Below, one piece after another: positions 5,450 to 10,354 of a DNA stretch of 10,354 nt (positions are counted from its first letter, which is position 1; each line of letters begins with the position of its first letter). The position numbers and the translations under genes were made by a program. The DNA is taken from the NCBI GenBank assembly GCA_949841235.1, contig CATKZA010000025.1, forward strand, positions 1 through 10,354, written 5' to 3'. The notes beneath the pieces are model-generated. The model did not search any database, was not told the DNA's origin, and was given only the letters and a program-made list of their open reading frames with translations. The DNA comes from an uncultured Clostridiaceae bacterium (GTDB lineage Bacteria > Bacillota > Clostridia > Lachnospirales > Lachnospiraceae).

Positions 5450-5474
5450 TTCTATCAATCACAATGCCCTTCTG

Positions 5475-7397
5475 CTACTTCTTCGGGCGGGCAACCAGCT
5501 TCGTTGATCCATTCTTATAAGCATAGTGAATCACCCGGTTATTGCTGCTGCTTGCCGATACATTCTTTCCATTTCCCACATAAATTTCAATGTGGCTGAT
5601 ATTGCGGTACCTGCCATTTCTGGCATAGGAGTAGCACACAAGATCCCCCGGCAGCAATTTCTTATAAGAAACCGCCTTGTAGGAAAGCACCTTCTTATTC
5701 CTGGTGCACCATTTCCCGATAGAGGCCGCAGTGGGGGACCATCCCCGCTTCACGCCAAAATATACCCCATAAGGGCGGTATACCCTGGACACCAGGGAAC
5801 TGCAATCATAATAGCCCTTGCGCATTCTCCGAATCTGGCTGTACTTCGTCTTGGTCTTGGAGATGGCGATGGCCTTCTTCGATGCCTGGTATCCCGCCTT
5901 GGAACTAACTTCCACCAGCGCATAAATCTTCTTGCCATCCACCTGGGCGTATATGCGCACCCTGCCGGATTTCTTTGCCTTCACCAAGCCTTTTTGCGAC
6001 ACCGTGGCAACCTTTTTATTGGAACTGGAAAATACTACGGTGCTGTATGTACTGTTTAATCCCTTCAGCTTCACTGTCTTGCTCTGCTTCTTATACATAA
6101 TCTCAGCGCTGCTGGTAAACTTGGGATTCGTCACGACGATCTCGGCCGTCAGCACCTTCCCATCCACAATAATGGAAACGTCAATCGTTCCCTTGGCCGC
6201 CGCATACACATTCAGCCCTGTAGACAGGTACGCCAAATCTCCATCCGCCTCCAGTTCTGTCTTTGCCCTGACAATGGTACTCACCTCGCAGGTACCCTGC
6301 ACCACCAAGGGCTTTGTCACTCCCTTGGCCAGCACCAGCCGAGTTTCTTGCAGCATGGGATTCGTCACATAAAGCGTTCCCCCAAGAATCACCTGATCTC
6401 CATTCTTGGCAGTGAGAATGGCAAAAACTTTCACGCTTCCCACTTTCAATGCCAGGAATCCTTGCTCCGTAGCCTTCGCAATAGAATTGTCATCCCCCGC
6501 TTCTCCAGAACCGCCTGGCTGGCTGCCATTCTGATTATTGCCAGGCTCACTTGGGGTCTGGCTGCCGCTTTGATTCCCGCCAGGCTCACTCGGGGTCTGG
6601 CTGCCACTCTGATCGCCGTCTGGCTGATTGCCATCCTGAGGCTTGTCCGATGTCGCTTCCCCAATCTTCCACTGAACCTTTCCAGCCTCCAGAACTTCCT
6701 TCTGATACACTTTATTCTGCGCCATTTCTAGAAAATGGGAAATCTCCGGAGCGTACGCCTCCGTCCCAACGGCTCTTGCAAATTTATTCTGAACCAGCGT
6801 CGGTGCCTGAATCTCCACCTTCGCCACCTCGAAAGCATCTCCCTCGCCATCTCTTCTCTTCAAAGATACCGTGGCTTCCTCCAGTCCCTCTACCCAGATC
6901 TGATTTCCATTCCGGCTGAGGCTGTCTTTAGAAAATGAAACTTCATACTTTTCCTGGCTATAATAATTCCAAGCCTCTATGGAAGGAAGCACTTCTCCAT
7001 ACACAGCAGACAGTTCCTGGGGAGCCAGCACCTTTACCGTAAATAACTCCTCCTTTGTGATGGGACTTTCCGGCAGGACATAAGATACCGTCACCTGAAC
7101 CGTTCCCGCCTTTAGCGCCTTCACGGTACCATCTTCGCTCACTTCCACGGAATCCCTGTCCCCGCCATCCTCTTTCACTTCATAGGTGACATTTTCCACC
7201 TTCTGCTCCTCCGAAAAATAGGAGGGAATCTCTATGGCATCCCCTGCATAGATGGTTTTTTCTATTACTGTCAGCAGATTCTCTTCTGCCGCCGCAAAAT
7301 GCCCGATGCCCACTGCCACCACCAAAGCAATGAAACTTAGTAGCACAGTTTTTGCCAATTCCGCTGTCCCGCCTGTCTGCCGCTTCTGTCTATTCAT
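5475..7397 (-). CDS. Membrane-anchored or secreted NlpC/P60 peptidase with Ig-like domains
   Basis: Predicted cell-surface cysteine peptidase that cuts peptidoglycan stem peptides. In 640-residue numbering: a basic N-terminus, then a hydrophobic segment at about 17-37 ending AAAEEN (signal peptide or anchor). An Ig-like region follows at about 41-125, then a spacer region. A disordered Gly/Ser/Gln/Pro linker at about 250-305 contains a 13-residue tandem repeat. Next come Ig-like (Big2-type) strands at about 306-500 (SSNKKVATVSQKGLVKAKKSG is typical; positions 458-478). The C-terminal NlpC/P60 domain runs from about 505 to 640, with Cys532 in YYDCSSLV, PGDLVCY and His602 in SHIEIYVGNGK. The usual third polar residue (His/Asn/Gln) aligns with Ser614. 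The C-terminal half is very Lys/Arg-rich, which suits binding to anionic wall polymers. An ATG at 7409 overlaps the GGAGG that serves the ATG at 7397, so 7397 is chosen. Confidence 0.88.
   Translation of the reverse strand: MNRQKRQTGGTAELAKTVLLSFIALVVAVGIGHFAAAEENLLTVIEKTIYAGDAIEIPSYFSEEQKVENVTYEVKEDGGDRDSVEVSEDGTVKALKAGTVQVTVSYVLPESPITKEELFTVKVLAPQELSAVYGEVLPSIEAWNYYSQEKYEVSFSKDSLSRNGNQIWVEGLEEATVSLKRRDGEGDAFEVAKVEIQAPTLVQNKFARAVGTEAYAPEISHFLEMAQNKVYQKEVLEAGKVQWKIGEATSDKPQDGNQPDGDQSGSQTPSEPGGNQSGSQTPSEPGNNQNGSQPGGSGEAGDDNSIAKATEQGFLALKVGSVKVFAILTAKNGDQVILGGTLYVTNPMLQETRLVLAKGVTKPLVVQGTCEVSTIVRAKTELEADGDLAYLSTGLNVYAAAKGTIDVSIIVDGKVLTAEIVVTNPKFTSSAEIMYKKQSKTVKLKGLNSTYSTVVFSSSNKKVATVSQKGLVKAKKSGRVRIYAQVDGKKIYALVEVSSKAGYQASKKAIAISKTKTKYSQIRRMRKGYYDCSSLVSRVYRPYGVYFGVKRGWSPTAASIGKWCTRNKKVLSYKAVSYKKLLPGDLVCYSYARNGRYRNISHIEIYVGNGKNVSASSSNNRVIHYAYKNGSTKLVARPKK
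6537..6614 (-). repeat. 39-bp tandem repeat in the linker of the NlpC/P60 gene
   Basis: Two adjacent 39-bp units encode NQSGSQTPSEPGG-like peptides (the first begins with Asp). A shorter, degenerate NQNGSQPGG copy follows. Copy number could vary between strains and change linker length. Confidence 0.8.
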
Positions 7398-7427
7398 CTC
7401 TTCCTCCATTCTAAAAAGTATTTCATA

Positions 7428-7451
7428 TCACTTCTTTACTCTTTCAATCAT
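7428..7451 (-). other. Candidate leader micro-ORF MIERVKK upstream of the NlpC/P60 gene
   Basis: ATG at 7451, seven codons, TGA at 7428-7430, about 17 nt before the ribosome binding site of the NlpC/P60 gene. Near-identical in peptide to the end of the ddl leader frame (MFERVKK) with synonymous third-base changes. Its ATG overlaps (ATGA) the stop of another small frame (7448-7486, MSALLTLLHVAA) whose own ATG overlaps the ysxC stop as TGATG. Confidence 0.35.
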
Positions 7452-7467
7452 GCCGCCACATGCAGCA

Positions 7468-7486
7468 ATGTCAGCAAAGCTGACAT
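7468..7486. repeat. Perfect 8-bp hairpin at the ysxC stop codon
   Basis: ATGTCAGC (7468-7475) and GCTGACAT (7479-7486) pair around AAA; the right arm overlaps the ysxC TGA. No T-run follows, so readthrough from ysxC toward the NlpC/P60 gene is possible. The arrangement, hairpin then CATG-N-TTGAAAGAGT, matches that upstream of ddl. Confidence 0.6.
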
Positions 7487-8091
7487 CAATTCTTTTCCTC
7501 CAGAAATGCCTCGTGTACCATGTCAATATATTCCCAGATTTCCTCTCTCCCGCTCTTCGTGATGGCAGAGAAGGGAATCACCGGCGTTCCCTCCACCACC
7601 TGCAGGGCATCCTCAATCTCTTTGATCAACTTGGCCTTCTGGGAACGCTTCACCTTATCCTCCTTGGTGGCAATCACGATCGGCTGAAAGCCATAGTGAA
7701 TGCACCAATCATACATCTGCCTGTCATTCTGATTGGGCCGGTGTCTGATATCCACCAGCAGAAAGATCAGCCGCAGCACCTTGGATCTTTCCAGATACCC
7801 GTCTATCATCTTCCCCCACTGCCGCACTGTATTCTTTGCCACCTTGGCATAGCCATATCCCGGCAGATCTACGAAATAGAGATCATCATTGATTCGATAA
7901 AAATTGATGGTCTGGGTTTTCCCCGGCTGCTGCGATGTTCTGGCATAGGATTTCCTGTTCATCAGCGCATTGATCAGGGAGGATTTTCCCACATTGGATC
8001 GCCCGGCAAAGGCTATCTCCACCAGCTGGTTATCCGGAATCTTGCTAGTGATGCCGCACACCGTCTCTAAATTCACTTTCTGTATTTTCAA
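7486..8091 (-). CDS. ysxC: Ribosome biogenesis GTPase YsxC/EngB (YihA)
   Basis: Small GTPase needed for late assembly of the 50S ribosomal subunit; essential in Bacillus subtilis and E. coli. The 201 residues match the usual family length. Motifs: G1 GRSNVGKSS (30-38), G2 Thr within GKTQTINF (57-64), G3 DLPGYGYA (75-82), G4 TKEDK (142-146, this family uses TKxDK rather than NKxD) and G5 SA (175-176). The start is TTG at 8091, preceded by GGAGG with 6 nt spacing; the next in-frame Met is at residue 44, inside the GTPase fold, so the TTG start is firm. It lies 53 bp after lon on the same strand, the familiar lon-ysxC pair of Firmicutes, with no terminator or convincing promoter between. Its stop overlaps a hairpin and a small leader frame. 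Confidence 0.96.
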   Translation of the reverse strand: MKIQKVNLETVCGITSKIPDNQLVEIAFAGRSNVGKSSLINALMNRKSYARTSQQPGKTQTINFYRINDDLYFVDLPGYGYAKVAKNTVRQWGKMIDGYLERSKVLRLIFLLVDIRHRPNQNDRQMYDWCIHYGFQPIVIATKEDKVKRSQKAKLIKEIEDALQVVEGTPVIPFSAITKSGREEIWEYIDMVHEAFLEEKN

Positions 8092-8144
8092 AAAAATCCT
8101 CCATTCTTGCTATTACTCCAAGTTTGCGGGAATGCGAATTCCTT

Positions 8145-10354
8145 TTATAAAAATATCCCCTTCCAAATGTCATCAATCTTCCCGGCATAGCCTACCTGGA
8201 TTCCCTCTCGAATCTCCTCCTCCAAATCCAGCACGTCCTTCCTGTTCTCAGAGGGGACATACACTTTGCGAATCCCCGCCGCCTTTGCCGCCAGAAGTTT
8301 TTCCTTCAATCCGCCGATTGCCAGCACGTTTCCCCGCAGGGTCAATTCTCCCGTCATGGCAACCTCCGGGCGCACCTTTTTCCCCATCACCACGGAATAC
8401 AGCGCCGTAGCCATGGTAACCCCCGCAGAAGGCCCGTCCTTTGGCACTGCCCCTTCCGGCACATGGAGATGGAAATCGTGCTGCTTCAAAAACTCCTCCT
8501 TGTCCGCCGCCACGGACTTCACATAGGACAAAGCGATTTTCGCCGACTCCTGCATCACCTCTCCCAGCTTTCCCGTCAACTGCAGCTTTCCTTCTCCCGG
8601 AAAGGCGGACACCTGGATTTCCAAGGTGTCACCGCCCATGGCAGTCCATGCCAAGCCCCTCACTACGCCGATCTCCGCCTGCTCGTTTGCGAGATTAATC
8701 CGCTCTAGACGGTTTCCGAGATAATCCTTCTCATTCCTCTGGGAGATGCGTACCACCTCTCTCTCCCCCAGAGCAATTTCCTTCGCTGCCTTGCGGCACA
8801 TGGAGCCGATTTTTCTCTCCAGATTCCTCACGCCAGCTTCCCGTACATAATAACGGATAATGTTTCGCAAAATTGTGTCAGAAACTTTGATATTCTGTGC
8901 CATCAGCCCATTTTCCTCCCGCTGTTTCGGCAGAAGATGCTCCTTGGCGATATGGAACTTCTCATTCTCCGTATACCCGGGCAGGGAAATTACTTCCATC
9001 CTGTCCAGCAAAGGCCTGGGGATGGTATCTGTTCCATTGGCTGTACACAGGAACATAGCATGGGACAAATCCACCGGAAGTTCCATATAATGGTCGGAAA
9101 AATGCCTGTTCTGCTCCGGATCCAGCACCTCTAAGAGAGCGGAAGATGGGTCTCCCTTGTAATCCGACCCCAGCTTGTCTATCTCATCTAAAAGCATCAG
9201 GGGATTGCGCACCTTCGCCTGCTGAATGCCCGCCACGATTCTTCCCGGCATGGCTCCCACATAAGTTCTTCGGTGTCCCCGAATCTCTGCCTCATCCCGC
9301 ACGCCCCCCAGACAGATGCGTACATACTTCCGTCCCAGAGCCTCCGCCACGGATTTGGCGATGGATGTCTTGCCTGTGCCCGGCGGGCCTACCAGACAGA
9401 TAATCGGCCCATGCCCGTCCTTTTTGAGCATCTTCACCGCCAGAAACTCTATCATGCGCTCCTTCACCTTCTCCAGCCCATAATGATTCCTGTCCAGCAC
9501 TTCCCTGGCAGCAGCCAGATCCAATGTCTCCTTCTTCTCCTTCTTCCACGGGAATGCCAGCAACGTCTCCACGTATCCCCGAATCACCGCGCTCTCGGAA
9601 GAACTGGGGCTCATTTTCCGCAAGCGGTTCACTTCCTCCCGGCACTTCTTCTTCACCTTCTTCGGAGCCTTCATCTTCTCCACCCGCTCCATAAAACCGT
9701 CCGCCTCAGAGAGGGCATCCTCCTGCCCCAGTTCCTTGTGAATCGCCTTGATCTCCTCCCGCAGATAGAACTCCTTCTGATTCTTCTCCACCTGCCCTTT
9801 CACCTTCAGGGCGATATCTTCCTGAATGCGCAGGATGCCGATCTCCCGATTGAGGATCAGCATCAATTCCTCATGGCGCTCAGCCACTCCCTCCATGGCA
9901 AGCACTTTCTGCTTCATGATATAATTTACCGGAAGGTTTGACAGAATTTCATAAATCAGGCGGTTTAAATCCATGATTTCCAAGATTTCAGCCACCATTT
10001 TCTGATTAAATTTCTGATAGAGACCCACATACACCCGGAATACATCTTTCAATCCCCGGAGCATGGCAATCACCTCCAAGGAATAGGGCAGTTCCTCCTC
10101 CCGAGCCATCTCGTCCGCCCGGGCGTACATGCAGGAGTCCCTGCTCTCCAGGGCAGAGATTTCCACCTTCTCCACCCCGGGAATCACCGCCCGCACATTC
10201 TTGTCCGGCATCCGCACAATCTGCTTCACCTCCGCCATCATTCCCATGGAGAAAATTTCCTCCATCCCCGGATGCTCTACGCCCGGGTCTTTCTGCGCCG
10301 AAGTGATGATATATTTCTCTTCCTGCATGGCATGAAGAATTGCATTTTTCGTAT
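8145..10354 (-). CDS. lon: ATP-dependent protease Lon (LonA type), N-terminus cut off by window edge
   Basis: Cytoplasmic AAA+ serine protease that unfolds and degrades misfolded and regulatory proteins. The frame stays open to the right edge; before the first Met shown (10328) it reads TKNAILHA, which fits Lon, so the true start lies outside and roughly 30-40 residues are missing. Counting from that Met: Lon N-terminal substrate-binding domain to about 115, helical coiled region to about 265, AAA+ module with Walker A GPPGTGKT (314-321) and Walker B LMLLDEID (377-384), and the protease domain with catalytic Ser634 in KDGPSAG and Lys677 in GGLKEK, spaced 43 apart as in E. coli S679/K722. All key residues are present. 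It heads the lon-ysxC unit; its promoter lies outside the window. Confidence 0.97.
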   Translation of the reverse strand, partial: TKNAILHAMQEEKYIITSAQKDPGVEHPGMEEIFSMGMMAEVKQIVRMPDKNVRAVIPGVEKVEISALESRDSCMYARADEMAREEELPYSLEVIAMLRGLKDVFRVYVGLYQKFNQKMVAEILEIMDLNRLIYEILSNLPVNYIMKQKVLAMEGVAERHEELMLILNREIGILRIQEDIALKVKGQVEKNQKEFYLREEIKAIHKELGQEDALSEADGFMERVEKMKAPKKVKKKCREEVNRLRKMSPSSSESAVIRGYVETLLAFPWKKEKKETLDLAAAREVLDRNHYGLEKVKERMIEFLAVKMLKKDGHGPIICLVGPPGTGKTSIAKSVAEALGRKYVRICLGGVRDEAEIRGHRRTYVGAMPGRIVAGIQQAKVRNPLMLLDEIDKLGSDYKGDPSSALLEVLDPEQNRHFSDHYMELPVDLSHAMFLCTANGTDTIPRPLLDRMEVISLPGYTENEKFHIAKEHLLPKQREENGLMAQNIKVSDTILRNIIRYYVREAGVRNLERKIGSMCRKAAKEIALGEREVVRISQRNEKDYLGNRLERINLANEQAEIGVVRGLAWTAMGGDTLEIQVSAFPGEGKLQLTGKLGEVMQESAKIALSYVKSVAADKEEFLKQHDFHLHVPEGAVPKDGPSAGVTMATALYSVVMGKKVRPEVAMTGELTLRGNVLAIGGLKEKLLAAKAAGIRKVYVPSENRKDVLDLEEEIREGIQVGYAGKIDDIWKGIFL

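Larger units (their letters stand above)
5222..5474. other. Gene-free structured spacer between the NlpC/P60 gene and the AT-rich island
   Basis: No convincing gene is seen here. Together with 5073-5221 it makes a gap of about 400 bp. It holds three inverted-repeat structures (5261-5307, 5331-5381, 5431-5449). It is visibly more GC-rich than the island to its left, so the compositional boundary lies near 5225. Confidence 0.5.

Noticed and set aside
5403..5474. In-frame open stretch of about 24 codons directly after the TAG stop of the NlpC/P60 gene, up to a TAA
   Set aside because: It could suggest a once longer protein or stop readthrough, but the NlpC/P60 domain is already complete, and the stretch overlaps a GC-rich hairpin that may explain its apparent bias.
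5526..6372. Two overlapping plus-strand frames opposite the NlpC/P60 domain
   Set aside because: Shadows of the verified minus-strand gene; no motifs or plausible starts.
6537..6614. Tandem repeats considered as a CRISPR array
   Set aside because: They are in-frame, contiguous units with no spacers, encoding a low-complexity linker.
7252..8070. Plus-strand open frame of 272 codons
   Set aside because: It lies antisense to ysxC and the start of the NlpC/P60 gene, which have clear motifs; composition is that of a shadow frame.
9273..9941. Plus-strand open frame of 222 codons
   Set aside because: Antisense to lon, Leu/His-rich as expected of the reverse of a Glu/Lys-rich coding strand, and without a ribosome binding site.

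Overview
The window looks like a chromosomal segment of a gut-type Clostridia bacterium, probably Lachnospiraceae. This is an inference from the lon-ysxC gene pair, AGGAGG-type ribosome binding sites, a TTG start, a lysine-rich NlpC/P60 wall enzyme with Ig-like domains, a stand-alone HD-GYP protein and moderate GC. No phage, IS, CRISPR, tRNA or rRNA was seen.

Layout, left to right. Bases 1-910 (minus) hold a D-alanine--D-alanine ligase that runs off the left edge. It has a leader of about 280 nt with several hairpins and a micro-ORF. Its predicted promoter overlaps the divergent promoter of a plus-strand HD-GYP c-di-GMP phosphodiesterase (1254-2354). A convergent minus-strand ferritin-like/rubrerythrin-type protein follows (2439-2978). 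Then comes an AT-rich island (about 3086-5225, minus) with two proteins of unknown function. It is preceded by a convincing sigma-28 (motility) type promoter and closed by an intrinsic terminator. A structured, gene-free stretch of about 400 bp separates it from a minus-strand, membrane-anchored or secreted NlpC/P60 protein with Ig-like domains (5475-7397). Upstream of that are the essential ribosome-assembly GTPase ysxC/engB (7486-8091) and the ATP-dependent protease lon (8145 to the right edge, N-terminus missing).

How the parts relate. lon and ysxC form a familiar Firmicutes housekeeping unit. ddl and the NlpC/P60 protein both act on peptidoglycan: one makes the D-Ala-D-Ala stem terminus and the other probably cuts stem peptides. 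The HD-GYP protein would lower c-di-GMP, which usually favours motility. That fits with the sigma-28-like promoter in front of the unknown pair.

The most interesting signals are in non-coding DNA. A micro-ORF ending M(F/I)ERVKK-stop occurs in front of both ddl and the NlpC/P60 gene, and most of the differences between the two copies are synonymous. A hairpin-bearing 78-bp duplication-like insert sits in the sigma-28 leader. The ddl/HD-GYP promoters share their -10 region. Three annotated starts were moved or qualified using ribosome binding sites: HD-GYP at 1254, NlpC/P60 at 7397, and the TTG start of ysxC at 8091.
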